This document shows, in pieces, positions 45,390 to 54,173 of a stretch of 64,000 nucleotides of DNA. A model generated the notes under the pieces. That model was given only the letters and a program-made list of their open reading frames with translations, searched no databases and was not told the DNA's origin. The stretch spans positions 84,518 to 148,517 of the forward strand of contig NZ_FODV01000007.1 of assembly GCF_900110465.1 (NCBI RefSeq). Reading direction: 5' to 3'. The position numbers were made by a program, and so were the translations under genes. Origin of the DNA: Halogranum amylolyticum. GTDB taxonomy: Archaea > Halobacteriota > Halobacteria > Halobacteriales > Haloferacaceae. Numbering within the stretch: position 1 is the first letter of the stretch; each line of letters begins with the position of its first letter.

Positions 45390-46090
45390 CCGACGAGTCC
45401 GACAAAACGGAACTGAAACAGGTAGTCCGAGACGAACTGGACGACCAACTCTCCGTCGGCGACCTCCTCTCAGACGAATCACTCGCCGAACAGGTCGACG
45501 GCAAGCAGTTGGGTCAACAAGTCGGACGGAAACTCGGTGCGCTCCTCGGACGACGACTTGGCCGGCTAGTGGGCCGTTTGATCAGCGAGAAGGCGACGGG
45601 CGCCAGTTCCAGCGCCGCCGAGAGCTCGAAATCGTCGACTCAAAAGGGAGAGAGGCTCCGAGCGGCCGTCACGGCGGCGGCCCGAGAGGCGTCAGAGACG
45701 AGCGGCTTTCGGTCGGTGGTAGAAGAGAAACTCGTCGAGCAAGAGGAAGAACGCCAGACCGACGAGACGGACTCCGAAGCAGACGAAGCCGACACTGACT
45801 CCGAGACAGACGAAGCCGACACTGACTCCGAGTCAGACGAAGCCGACACTGACTCCGAGACAGACGAAGCCGACACTGACTCCGAGTCAAGCGAAGCCGC
45901 TGACCTTCCGCCGGAGCTAAGTAGCGACCTGAAAGCAGAGGCGTATCGGGATCTCTTGTCGAAGATGTCGTATCAAGATCTCCAGTCGATCGCGAAAGAC
46001 GTCGGCGTCAAGGCGAATCTGAGCCGTGACGAAATGGAGGACAAGCTGGTCGAACAGTTCGGAGAGAATGGAGAGGAGAGCGAGAGTTGA
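45386..46090 (+). CDS. Glycine-zipper acidic protein with a SAP/Rho_N-like C-terminal motif (operon gene C)
   Basis: 234 residues. N part: ELKQVVRDELDDQLSVGD and a glycine-zipper segment LGQQVGRKLGALLGRRLGRL similar to gene B. Middle: four tandem DEADTDSE(T/S) repeats encoded by 27-base DNA repeats. C terminus: YRDLLSKMSYQDLQSIAKDV and KANLSRDEMEDKLVEQF, the SAP/Rho_N-like helix-extended-helix that binds nucleic acids or proteins. Followed by a poly-T terminator. Confidence 0.65.
   Translation: MTDESDKTELKQVVRDELDDQLSVGDLLSDESLAEQVDGKQLGQQVGRKLGALLGRRLGRLVGRLISEKATGASSSAAESSKSSTQKGERLRAAVTAAAREASETSGFRSVVEEKLVEQEEERQTDETDSEADEADTDSETDEADTDSESDEADTDSETDEADTDSESSEAADLPPELSSDLKAEAYRDLLSKMSYQDLQSIAKDVGVKANLSRDEMEDKLVEQFGENGEESES
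45782..45889 (+). repeat. Four tandem 27-base repeats encoding acidic nonapeptides
   Basis: Unit GACGAAGCCGACACTGACTC + CGAGACA or CGAGTCA; copies alternate strictly in the last codon (ACA, TCA, ACA, TCA), implying duplication of a two-unit block. Confidence 0.9.
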
Positions 46091-46109
46091 GAGCTACCCC
46101 GGGCACAAG

Positions 46110-46118
46110 TTTTTTTTT
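46110..46118 (+). terminator. Poly-T terminator of the acidic operon
   Basis: A run of nine T (46110-46118) 20 bases after the stop of gene C, in an otherwise G/C-rich region, fits the archaeal intrinsic terminator. Confidence 0.7.
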
Positions 46119-46209
46119 GAGAAGAAGGTGTATCTCTCTCGAACGACTCCTCAGTTCAAACTCGACGCGATCGGCTCGGACGAACCACGGCTGATCGGTT
46201 CCAACAACC

Positions 46210-47040
46210 ATGACCGAAACCTACTCAGACGTCGAGACGTTGCTTGCCGAGATTAGAGAGCGACTCGACTCTATCGACGACGGCAACGCCGACGAACCGG
46301 AAACGTTCACCGACAGTGAGAGAGAGGAGCTTCATGAACTGGTCGGGGAGGCTCGAACCATGACCGAGAAGTCCACTCTCTCTGATCTGTTTGACTCTGT
46401 CGACGTCGACGACGTGCCCGACACCGTCGAACCCACCGACGTCCCCGAACTGGTCGGCGATGCGTCGGCCGAGTCGATTCTCCGCCTTCGTCAGCTCCTC
46501 GAGTTGAAGCGCATCGACGAGCACTGGACGGAGTTGAGCGACGAAGAGCGGTGGCAACAGCTAGCGGACGTAAGCGAGTTCGACTCACAGGTAGAAGCCG
46601 AGACCGGAGAGGACCCGACCGGGTCACGGGACGTCGAGAACGGAGCGGAGGACGAAAAGGAACGTGCGGACGACACCCCCGACGCGACCACCGAACCGGC
46701 CGGCGCTGGAGAGCAGAACGAAGAGACAAGCCAGGACGAACAATCCTCGGTTAGAGAGTTCAGCGATCTCGTAGACGAGGTCCGGGCCCGGTTCATCGAC
46801 GTCGACACAACCGAAAGAGCGAGCAACGAGTCAACAGACGGGCCCGAAGAGTCAACAGACGAGCCCGAAGAGTCAACAGACGAGCCCGAAGAATCAGCAG
46901 ACGAAGCTTCGGCGGACGAGACGTCTTCGGACCGCCAAACCGACACAGGCAGTGCTCGTCACCGTTTCTCTACCGTTCCGTCGCAGAACCGGGCAGATAT
47001 GTCGGCGCTCTCGCGACGCTCGTTCCGGTATCGACCGTGA
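46210..47040 (+). CDS. Acidic conserved haloarchaeal protein (neighbour of the glycine-zipper operon)
   Basis: 276 residues. The ordered N-terminal third (VETLLAEIRERLDSIDDG, SDSEREELHELVGEARTM-like helices, DVPELVGDASAESILRLRQL, IDEHWTELSDEERWQQLADV) is followed by a disordered acidic tail with repeats PEESTDE and a basic C terminus (RRSFRYRP). No hydrophobic or catalytic features. Its own ATG lies 120 bases after the operon's terminator, so it is transcribed separately but likely linked by composition. Function unknown. Confidence 0.6.
   Translation: MTETYSDVETLLAEIRERLDSIDDGNADEPETFTDSEREELHELVGEARTMTEKSTLSDLFDSVDVDDVPDTVEPTDVPELVGDASAESILRLRQLLELKRIDEHWTELSDEERWQQLADVSEFDSQVEAETGEDPTGSRDVENGAEDEKERADDTPDATTEPAGAGEQNEETSQDEQSSVREFSDLVDEVRARFIDVDTTERASNESTDGPEESTDEPEESTDEPEESADEASADETSSDRQTDTGSARHRFSTVPSQNRADMSALSRRSFRYRP
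46828..46890 (+). repeat. Three tandem 21-base repeats in the acidic neighbour
   Basis: Each unit is GAGTCAACAGACGAGCCCGAA (one G/A difference), encoding ESTDEPE. A partial fourth unit follows. Confidence 0.85.
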
Positions 47041-47091
47041 CTGTCGTTCGGTCGGAGCGACCGGTTTGGGATTGACGCCAAGAAGGTGCGC

Positions 47092-47583
47092 CTACGCGTT
47101 CGCACCGAACCACGTCCCCAGCGTCAACCCGTAGACGACGTGGCTCATGTCGAAGACGAACCGCTCGTCGGCGTCCAGATCGAGATCGAGGACCCGGGCG
47201 AGAACCACCGTCGTGCCGAACTTCGCGAGCACGAGGGCGAACAGTACGCCACAGAGGGTACTCAGCCGCTCGTGCTCCTGATCGTCGGCCGGTGTACCAA
47301 ACAGAAGTGCCATCAGCGAACCGAAGCCGCCACCGCCGCCGGCCCCGTACGCGAGGTGGAGGACGAGTCCGACGAGCGGATACTGTTCGGGGTCGCCGTC
47401 GCCGACGAACTTCGCCCAGAAGTGGGCCGTCGGCGGCGGCGACCTGGCGACCGGGATCCGATAAGCGGACATCACGAGCGTGGCGACGATTCCGGCCTTC
47501 AGTCCGTCGACGAAACCCTCGGTCGTCGGCGTCGACGTCTCTGAAACCGAATCGAGATCGTCGGTAAGCGTTTCGGGACACAT
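47092..47583 (-). CDS. Membrane protein (DUF6789-like)
   Basis: 163 residues, four predicted spans. VDGLKAGIVATLVMSAYRIP, GLVLHLAYGAGGGGGFGSLM, LFALVLAKFGTTVVLARVL and MSHVVYGLTLGTWFG. The layout is shared by a haloarchaeal family with unknown function (DUF6789, from memory). Confidence 0.7.
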   Translation of the reverse strand: MCPETLTDDLDSVSETSTPTTEGFVDGLKAGIVATLVMSAYRIPVARSPPPTAHFWAKFVGDGDPEQYPLVGLVLHLAYGAGGGGGFGSLMALLFGTPADDQEHERLSTLCGVLFALVLAKFGTTVVLARVLDLDLDADERFVFDMSHVVYGLTLGTWFGANA

Positions 47584-47858
47584 AGGAGTCTAGCTTCACT
47601 AGTGAGGTTAATAGCGGTGGTGGCCTCGGTCAGTCTGTCCATGGGGAGACGGAAGACGGCGATGACCGTATCGAAAGTGGGCCCGATCTCGTGTCTCGTC
47701 ACGACTGCTGTGTCAGGTGTGATCGAGATAACTCCGAGAGCCACGGCTACGGTTCCGTGAACGCTCACCCAACGCTCGGCCGTCGTGTAGGGGATGATAA
47801 ACACCCGGGAAGTGCAGGCAGTCAGACTCTGTTCCGGCCGGACGAACTACGGGTTGCA

Positions 47859-48101
47859 ATGGCTCGAAACTTCACCGACGACGACCGGAACAAACCCGTC
47901 GTGACCGCAGACGGCGACCGCATCGGCACTATCAACGACGTCAACGACGACCACGCGACCATCGATCGCGAGGAGAACGAGAGCCTCACCGACAAGGTGA
48001 AAGATATGCTCGGCTGGGACGACGACGACTCGAACGAACTCAGGAGCGAACACGTCGACTCCTACGACGACGACCAGATCCGACTGCGACAGTCCCGGTG
48101 A
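47859..48101 (+). CDS. PRC-barrel-like small protein
   Basis: 80 residues, very acidic. PVVTADGDRIGTINDVND and the following ATIDREENESLTDK is a PRC-barrel core; the C terminus ELRSEHVDSYDDDQIRLRQS resembles the last strand. PRC-barrel proteins act in RNA processing or as adaptors. Confidence 0.7.
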   Translation: MARNFTDDDRNKPVVTADGDRIGTINDVNDDHATIDREENESLTDKVKDMLGWDDDDSNELRSEHVDSYDDDQIRLRQSR

Positions 48102-48407
48102 GTAGGCCGCGTCGCCTCCCGCACACTCACTCTTTCTCTTCGACACGCCGCCGTCACCGCGAACGCGCGACCGGAACGGATGCCGACACGTTCGGTGACC
48201 AGAGCTATCAGATACCGACAACAGCTCCCTGCACGCCGATGTTTACAAGCGTAACTCTGTAACAGTACATATTCGATGCGGCTGTATAACAAGGGGCTTT
48301 TTAACTGGTGCAGAGGACGCTCGACCGGTCCGAACAGTGACCGTTCGTCGGGGGTCGACTGAGCGAACAGGCAGAACGGATTTGAGGGAGAGACGAGGAG
48401 AACGTGT
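48102..48407. other. Promoter region of the DUF5789-like gene
   Basis: About 300 bases. TTTTTAAC at 48299-48306 and TGTATAACAAGG at 48282-48293 are A/T-rich candidates. No gene seen. Confidence 0.4.
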
Positions 48408-48722
48408 ATGACTGACGTAGACAGCAACGTCGACGCGGAACCGGGCGTCGAGTTCGACCGCCTCGAACGGGAACTCGAGTCCCACGACTACCCAACGACC
48501 CGAAGCGAACTCAGAGAGGTACATGGCAAACGCGTCGTCAAGCACTCGCAGGGGGAGCTCACTTTCCGACAGATACTGGAGAGTCTCGACGAAGACGAGC
48601 AGTTCGGGTCGCCGGCGGCTGTCCGAGAGGCGATCGTCGCGACGGTCAGAGCAGAGATAGTCGATAGCGAACAGTACGGCAACCGGAGCGCAGACGAGGT
48701 GCTAGACGAAGACGAGGTTTGA
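48408..48722 (+). CDS. DUF5789-like small protein
   Basis: 104 residues. LERELESHDYPTTRSELREV, GKRVVKHSQGELTFRQILES, then GSPAAVREAIVATVRAEIVD. The TFRQILES and RREA-like helices match a haloarchaeal family (DUF5789 or a relative). Function unknown. Confidence 0.7.
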   Translation: MTDVDSNVDAEPGVEFDRLERELESHDYPTTRSELREVHGKRVVKHSQGELTFRQILESLDEDEQFGSPAAVREAIVATVRAEIVDSEQYGNRSADEVLDEDEV

Positions 48723-48777
48723 GGCAGTGGTGACCGTGGTCAGAAGCAGAGCGTTGAGTCCGCCCGACGGTCAGCTG

Positions 48778-49335
48778 TTATCGAGCGGCGAACTCGTCGA
48801 CGAGCGTCTCACAGAACGCCGACAGATCGTCGGGGTTCCGACTCGTCACCACTCCGTCGTCCGTCACGACCTCCTCGTCGACCCACTCGCCGCCCGCGTT
48901 CCGGATGTCAGTCCGGAGGCTGTGATAGGAGGTCAGCCTCCGGCCTTCGGTGAGACCGGCCTCTACGAGCATCCACGGGCCGTGACAGATTGCGGCGAGC
49001 GGTTTCCTGTCTTCGACGTGGCTCTCTACGAACTCGACGGCCTCCTCGTCGGCTCGGAGAGTGTCCGCTCCCACGGTCCCGCCCGGAACGACGACGCCGT
49101 CGTAGTCGTCGGCGGAGACGTCCGAGAACGCCCGTTCGACTTCGAACGACTCGCCGGGTTCGAGATCGTCGTTCCGCGTCTGGACGTCGCCGGTCTCGCT
49201 TCCGACGACGTCGACGTCCGCCCCCGCCTCGGCGAGGGCCTGCTTCGGTTCGGTGAACTCGACCTCTTCGGTCCCTCGCGGTGCGAGAAGGATCGCGATA
49301 CGCGTCCCGTCGAGCGACTGCTCTGTGTCACTCAT
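48778..49335 (-). CDS. DJ-1/PfpI-family protein
   Basis: 185 residues. The nucleophile elbow AICHGPWMLVEAG carries the Cys-His pair; the DYDGVVVPGGTVGADTL strand-loop and the early Glu region (APRGTEEVEFTEP) complete the PfpI-type site. These are glyoxalase-III or deglycase-like or protease-like stress proteins. Single gene. Confidence 0.9.
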   Translation of the reverse strand: MSDTEQSLDGTRIAILLAPRGTEEVEFTEPKQALAEAGADVDVVGSETGDVQTRNDDLEPGESFEVERAFSDVSADDYDGVVVPGGTVGADTLRADEEAVEFVESHVEDRKPLAAICHGPWMLVEAGLTEGRRLTSYHSLRTDIRNAGGEWVDEEVVTDDGVVTSRNPDDLSAFCETLVDEFAAR

Positions 49336-49463
49336 CGCGACGTTTGTACGATCGGGGTCCAGATAAAGCTTCGAGCCGAAAATACAAGTCTCGAGCGGTA
49401 CGGCGGACCGCCACGGGGATCATCACCACTCCGACAGCTCTCTCGTTTCGACCGCACCGCCAG

Positions 49464-50489
49464 TTACGACTCGGTGGCGTGCTCGGCCTCGAGTAACTCC
49501 TGATACCGGTTTCGGATAGTGACCTCACTGATGCTCGTGGCGTCTGATATCTCACCTTGAGTGTACTTCTCGCTGGTGAGGAGGCCAGCCGCGTAGAGTG
49601 CTGCAGCGGCGAGTCCGACCGGGTTCTTTCCGCTGTGGATCCCCTCGTCTTTCGCTCGCTGCAAGAGATCGTGGGTGCGCTCGACGAGTCGGTCACTCGC
49701 GTCGAGGTCGGAGGCGTACTTGGCGACGTAGTTCTCCGGGTCGGGTGGGGCGACCTCCAAAGAGAGTTCGCGGACGATGTACCGGTAGGCGCGTTTGAAC
49801 TCCATCGCGTCGACACGGCTGACGGCCGCGACGTCGTCGATGGTGCGCGGTAGATTCGCCTGTCGCGCCGCCGCGTAGATGGAACTCGTCGCCACGGACT
49901 CGATGGAGCGGCCGGGGAGCAGGTCGTCGCTCAGCGCGCGGCGGTAGATGACCGACGCCGTCTCGCGGACGTTCTTCGGCAGTCCCAGCGCCGACCCCAT
50001 CCGCTCGATCTCGCCGAGCGCCTGCTTGAGGTTACGCTCCTTGGAGTCGCGGGTGCGGAACCGCTCGTTCCACGTCCGCAGTCGCTGCATCTTCTCGCGC
50101 TGACGACTGGACAGCGAGTTGCCGTAGGCGTCTTTGTCCTGCCAGCCGATGTTCGTCGACAGCCCCTTGTCGTGCATCATGTTGGTGGTTGGGGCACCGA
50201 CGCGGGACTTCTGGTCTTTCTCTTTGGAGTCAAACGCCCGCCACTCGGGACCGTGGTCGATCTCGTCCTCGTCGACGACGAGACCGCACTCCGTGCAGAC
50301 GGTCTCGCCGTGTGCGCCGTCGGTGTTCAACTGACCGCCACACTCCGGACAGACGAACCGCTCGTCCGGTTCCGTGGTCTCCTCGCTCGTCTGCTCGGCT
50401 TCTGTCGTTCGATACGTCGTGACTGGCGGACTGTCGCGCGGTGATGGTTCGTTAGTGGAGGTGACTGAGTGGACGAGGGCGTGAACCAC
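49464..50489 (-). CDS. Transcription initiation factor TFB
   Basis: 341 residues. N-terminal zinc ribbon CPECGGQLNTDG...CTECGLVV; the B-finger and B-reader (WRAFDSKEKDQKSRVGAPTT); two cyclin-fold repeats (about 145-240 and 245-335), the second ending in TSISEVTIRNRYQELLEAE. Required for archaeal promoter recognition with TBP. Start is a GTG at 50489; no internal ATG gives a full ribbon. Haloarchaea carry many TFBs; this one has a Thr/Glu-rich leader before the ribbon. Confidence 0.93.
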   Translation of the reverse strand: MVHALVHSVTSTNEPSPRDSPPVTTYRTTEAEQTSEETTEPDERFVCPECGGQLNTDGAHGETVCTECGLVVDEDEIDHGPEWRAFDSKEKDQKSRVGAPTTNMMHDKGLSTNIGWQDKDAYGNSLSSRQREKMQRLRTWNERFRTRDSKERNLKQALGEIERMGSALGLPKNVRETASVIYRRALSDDLLPGRSIESVATSSIYAAARQANLPRTIDDVAAVSRVDAMEFKRAYRYIVRELSLEVAPPDPENYVAKYASDLDASDRLVERTHDLLQRAKDEGIHSGKNPVGLAAAALYAAGLLTSEKYTQGEISDATSISEVTIRNRYQELLEAEHATES

Positions 50490-50617
50490 TCGTTCGGAAG
50501 CGGAGTCAACGCTTCAACTCGTAGTTGGGGAGTGTAGATAATGAGTCCTCGGTCGGCGTATGCCGAACCGAAGCGTGTCCGGAGCGCGCTTTTCCACGTG
50601 TTTGTGGGCGGACCCGT

Positions 50618-51382
50618 TCACACGTCGGTCAGTTCGCGTCGCCGATCGGCGAGGGCGACGTCGCCTAACGCCGAGTCCTCGACGAAGCGGGTGACGATCC
50701 ACGATTCGGCCTGCTGCAGTCGGTACTGTAGCGTCGAACGAGGGACGTCGATCGCCTCCGCCAACTCCGAAAGCGAGAGCTCCCGTGGCGTCTCGTAGTA
50801 GCCGTTTGCGACCGCAGCCTCGACGGCGACTCGTTGTTCGTAGGGGAGTTCGGCGACCGAGACAGTTCGGTCGACCCAGTAGGCGGGGTCGCCGAGCTGC
50901 TCGAACTGTAGTTCGAGTCCGTCTCGGAGTTCGGTCTCCAGTCGTTCGTACAGATCACTGACTCCCTCGTCGGTACGCATGAGCAGATGCCACTCGTAGA
51001 CGTCGTTCCGCCGTTCGGACGCCGTGAGGACTCCGTCGGCGAGATACTCGGCAGCGAGACAGGGAACCGAGAGACAGTCGTTCGTCGTGCGGTACATGTA
51101 GACCGTCCTGGTGTGGCGGTCGGCATCGAGCAGTTCGTATTCCCAGTCAGGATGGTCGTGGTCGGCGGCCAGACACTCGACACAGCCGTCGTACGAGTCG
51201 TACACGTCGTCGATCCGATCGAGCGCCTCGGTCGGTCCGGCGATGCGGTCGATGCGCCAGACGCCGTTCGCCGAGACGTGACAGGTGACCGTCCGAGCGT
51301 GTGCACTCGGATACTGCATGAACACGTCCATCACCGGATTCACCCCGTAGTCGTACGAGATGCGGAAGACGAACTCTCGCAT
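50618..51382 (-). CDS. HTH_10 (Bat-like) transcriptional regulator
   Basis: 254 residues. N part REFVFRISYDYGVNPVMDVF and acidic middle with CVECLAADHDHPDWEYELLD; C-terminal HTH_10: LPYEQRVAVEAAVANGYYET, LSLSELAEAIDVPRSTLQYR. No PAS/GAF domain, so it senses something through the N-terminal region. The ATG at 51382 starts the domain; a longer frame to 51754 is not supported. Divergent from the Hsp20-like gene at 51546. Confidence 0.87.
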   Translation of the reverse strand: MREFVFRISYDYGVNPVMDVFMQYPSAHARTVTCHVSANGVWRIDRIAGPTEALDRIDDVYDSYDGCVECLAADHDHPDWEYELLDADRHTRTVYMYRTTNDCLSVPCLAAEYLADGVLTASERRNDVYEWHLLMRTDEGVSDLYERLETELRDGLELQFEQLGDPAYWVDRTVSVAELPYEQRVAVEAAVANGYYETPRELSLSELAEAIDVPRSTLQYRLQQAESWIVTRFVEDSALGDVALADRRRELTDV

Positions 51383-51545
51383 GGACGTCTCTTGGGAGGT
51401 AACGAACAAATATCCTCGGTGCTCGGAGACCGCCTCCTTCAACTGGCGTCTCGAAGACCTTCGCTCCCTCTCGCCGACCGATCCGCCGCGTTCGGCGTCC
51501 GCCGAACTGGCAATCAATGCCGTAGAGGGCGAACCTTGAGGTGAG

Positions 51546-51824
51546 ATGAGCGAACCACAGTCGACCATCGACTTCCACACGACCAGATACGAGTACGACG
51601 ACGGCTGGACCGTCGCGGTCGACCTCGGCACGCCAGCCGTCGACGACACCGACGTCTCCGTCGACAGCGTCGGAGAGACGGCAGTCGTCAGTCTCGAGAC
51701 AGCCACGCTGACGACGGAGTTCGACGTCGACCTTCCCGAAGCCGAGTACCGCACCCGGATACGAAACGGCGTCCTCGTCGTCGAAGGGACCGAAGAGGAG
51801 ACTCGGGAGACGCGAAACGAGTAA
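51546..51824 (+). CDS. Small Hsp20-like haloarchaeal protein
   Basis: 92 residues. WTVAVDLGTPAVDDTDVSVD, VVSLETATLTTEFDVDLPEA, and RTRIRNGVLVVEGTEEE look like a short alpha-crystallin beta sandwich (DUF7127-like). Acidic, soluble. Divergent from the HTH_10 regulator and perhaps its target. Confidence 0.65.
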   Translation: MSEPQSTIDFHTTRYEYDDGWTVAVDLGTPAVDDTDVSVDSVGETAVVSLETATLTTEFDVDLPEAEYRTRIRNGVLVVEGTEEETRETRNE

Positions 51825-52460
51825 TCGTCGTCGACGGTGCGGTCGTCACTCTCGAGTAGCGAAATCCTCGTGTCCGAGGCAAACCACGTCGGTGCTGACG
51901 TCCGTCGACGCCCGTCAGTTCAGAGACGTCCGAACCCGCAACCCGGAGGAGACGCCAGCGAAGCCGTCGCGGATCGACCGACGAAGTGATCCATAGGGGG
52001 TAGTCGAACGAAAGACGGACCGGTCGGACGGAGTGACTGCGACCGAACGAGACGGATCTACTTAGACACGCCGCGTCGTGAGCAGAGATCACCGATCAGA
52101 CGGTCGGTCCGACTGATCGAGAGCGATCGGTCTCCGAGACCGTGATCCCGGACGTTCGAGACGTCGCTTCGAGACTGTGACCGAGAGTACGCCGTCACGA
52201 GAAGAGTTCGGCTCGATCGGATCGGAGAGACAATCGGTGCAAGTGTCGTCTCTCGGTCGGTATCCCTGTCAAACGGGTCCGTATTCGGGTCGGTTACGGG
52301 TCACAGCTTCGGCCGAATTCGTCCCGTTTTCTGAGTCCTGGTACGCGGCCGTGACGACCGTCTCTGCCGGGAGAGAGGGAGGACAGAGGTCGGGCCGCAG
52401 ATGCACCGTCTTTAGCTTCGATCCGGGACAGAGGGTACAAGCAGTTCTCTCCACGAGGAG
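51825..52460. other. Gene-free region upstream of glpR
   Basis: About 640 bases (805 to the glpR start). No frame with haloarchaeal composition. It contains many short direct and inverted repeats of GATC/GGTC type. Confidence 0.4.
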
Positions 52461-52535
52461 GTAGTTTGTCGGATCACACGACCAAACTGTCCGAGATATC
52501 AAAACTAGTTGTGCGAGTACAACTGTCCAAACTAC
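52461..52535 (+). promoter_or_regulatory. Nested inverted repeats, candidate operators before glpR
   Basis: GTAGTTTG (52461-52468) and its exact complement CAAACTAC (52528-52535) enclose a second CAAACT (52483-52488) and the pair AGTTGT/ACAACT (52507-52512, 52519-52524). Their position 95-170 bases before glpR fits autoregulatory sites. Confidence 0.45.
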
Positions 52536-52629
52536 ACTCGGCGTGCCGCGACGGCGAGTTCGCGGTCGGACCCGTCGGTTCAAGAACCAAAATCCGAATG
52601 GATAACACGGATCATCCCCGAGCTATCGT

Positions 52630-53397
52630 ATGCTGCCTCGACAGCGGAAGCGGAGGATCATCGAACTCGTCACCGAACGGAACGGGGAGTCCGTCGACAC
52701 GTTGGCCGAAGAGCTCGACGTCTCGGCGGCGACGATCCGTCGTGACCTCCAGCAACTCGCCGAAGAGGGGCTCGTCGAACGCTCCCACGGCGGTGCCCTC
52801 CCGGTCAAGAGCGTGGGGAACGAACGGTCGTACGGCCAGAAGGAGATACAACATCTCGAAGAGAAACAGGCGATCGCCGCCGTCGCCGTCGAGGAGATCC
52901 GACACGGCGAAGTCGTCTTCTTCGACTCGGGGACGACGACTATGGAAGTCGCGAAGAAGGCGCCGAGAGACGACTCGTTCGTAGCCGTCACCAACTCTCC
53001 GCTCATCGCGCTCGAGCTACGGAAACAGGAGGGAGAGGTGCAGCTCACGGGTGGCTCGCTCCGCCAGCGGACGAAGGCACTGGTCGGGCCGACAGCCGAG
53101 CAGTTCATGGACACCTCGAACTTCGACGTCGCGTTCGTCGGAACGAACGGGATCGACGAGGAGGGCCGACTGACGACTCCGAAGGCCGAGGAGGCACGGA
53201 TGAAGGAGCTGATGATCGAGAACTCCAAGCGGGTCGTCCTCGTCTCCGTCTCCGGCAAACTCGGCGAGCAGAGCTTCAAACGGTTCGGGACGCTCCGCGA
53301 CGTGAACGTCTTCATCACTGACGAGAAACTCTCCCCCGAGCACCGCCAGTGGTTCGAGGACGCGAACGTCCGCGTCGTCGACGAGGTGGTGGACTGA
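52630..53397 (+). CDS. glpR: DeoR-family regulator of sugar catabolism
   Basis: 255 residues. DeoR HTH: RKRRIIELVTERNGESVDTL, ELDVSAATIRRDLQQLAEEG, LVERSHGGAL. The C-terminal sugar-phosphate sensor has EVVFFDSGTTTMEVAKKAP and VAFVGTNGIDEEGRLTTPK. In Haloferax volcanii the homologue GlpR represses fructose and glucose catabolic genes in the absence of sugar. Here it sits beside a complete fructose PTS, pfkB and aldolase, so the same role is likely. Convergent with ptfB. Confidence 0.9.
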   Translation: MLPRQRKRRIIELVTERNGESVDTLAEELDVSAATIRRDLQQLAEEGLVERSHGGALPVKSVGNERSYGQKEIQHLEEKQAIAAVAVEEIRHGEVVFFDSGTTTMEVAKKAPRDDSFVAVTNSPLIALELRKQEGEVQLTGGSLRQRTKALVGPTAEQFMDTSNFDVAFVGTNGIDEEGRLTTPKAEEARMKELMIENSKRVVLVSVSGKLGEQSFKRFGTLRDVNVFITDEKLSPEHRQWFEDANVRVVDEVVD

Positions 53398-53726
53398 GTC
53401 CCTCGAAGAGACGAGACCCGACGTCGGAGATTCGACGTGTATACAAAATTTTCACTTTACCAGAGTAAATAGTCAAAATAGAGCGTGTTAGTATCATATT
53501 ATTTATATATCTGCTCGTTGTGGATGATCAGAGCAGACACTGGCGAGGAAGATGCTGTATATTAGCTCCCAACCGAACGAAGTCGACTGGAGGAGCGGAG
53601 ACGAGGCGGTAGCACACAGCGCTGGGTTTCGATTCGCAGACGACGGACGTTGACCGCGCTGTGCGGTTCTGCGCTGTTTCCTCTACGGGCGACAGAATAG
53701 TGGCGAAGAACTGGTCGTTCGCGACG
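53398..53726. other. A/T-rich intergenic region between glpR and ptfB
   Basis: About 330 bases. The block 53437-53515 is strikingly A/T-rich (ends ATATTATTTATATATC) and probably holds transcription terminators for both convergent genes. No gene seen. Confidence 0.5.
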
Positions 53727-54173
53727 TCAGCTGAAGAGCCGTTTGATGCGGGCGAACAGCCCCTTCGAGGGGTCGCCACCCACCTGCTGCTGTTCCTGCC
53801 CGGCTGACTCGTCGGCGGTCGTGTCGTCCGCCGCGTCGGACTGCAGTTCGGTCGTCCCCGTCTCTCCCGACTCGGCGCGTTCGACCGCCTCCCGGATCAG
53901 GCTCTCGACGTCGTTGACGGCGTCCTTGACGGTCCCCTTCACGAGGGGTTTCCCCTCGAACCGGTCGCGGTTCACGGCCGTGTCGGCGGCGATGATGACC
54001 GCGTCGGCGTCTTCGATATCGGCGGCCGTAAGTTCGTCCTGGGCACCCATCGCACCCTGGACTTCGACGGAGATGTCGTGGCCCATCTCCTCGGCCTTCG
54101 TCCGGAGGTTCTCTGCGGCCATCTGGCTGTGTGCGATTCCGGTCGGACAGGATGTGACTGCGACTAGCTTCAT
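53727..54173 (-). CDS. ptfB: PTS fructose-specific EIIB component
   Basis: 148 residues. The phospho-accepting Cys lies in VTSCPTGIAHSQMAAENL; the fold continues to AVIIAADTAVNRDRFEGKPL. An acidic Ser/Thr/Gln-rich tail follows the domain and a basic end (GLFARIKRLFS). It transfers phosphate from EIIA to fructose bound by EIIC. Start overlaps the ptsI stop (ATGA). Confidence 0.92.
   Translation of the reverse strand: MKLVAVTSCPTGIAHSQMAAENLRTKAEEMGHDISVEVQGAMGAQDELTAADIEDADAVIIAADTAVNRDRFEGKPLVKGTVKDAVNDVESLIREAVERAESGETGTTELQSDAADDTTADESAGQEQQQVGGDPSKGLFARIKRLFS

Noticed and set aside
53528..53779. 83-codon minus-strand ORF running into ptfB
   Set aside because: Overlaps the end of ptfB in another frame and lies in the A/T-rich convergent gap.
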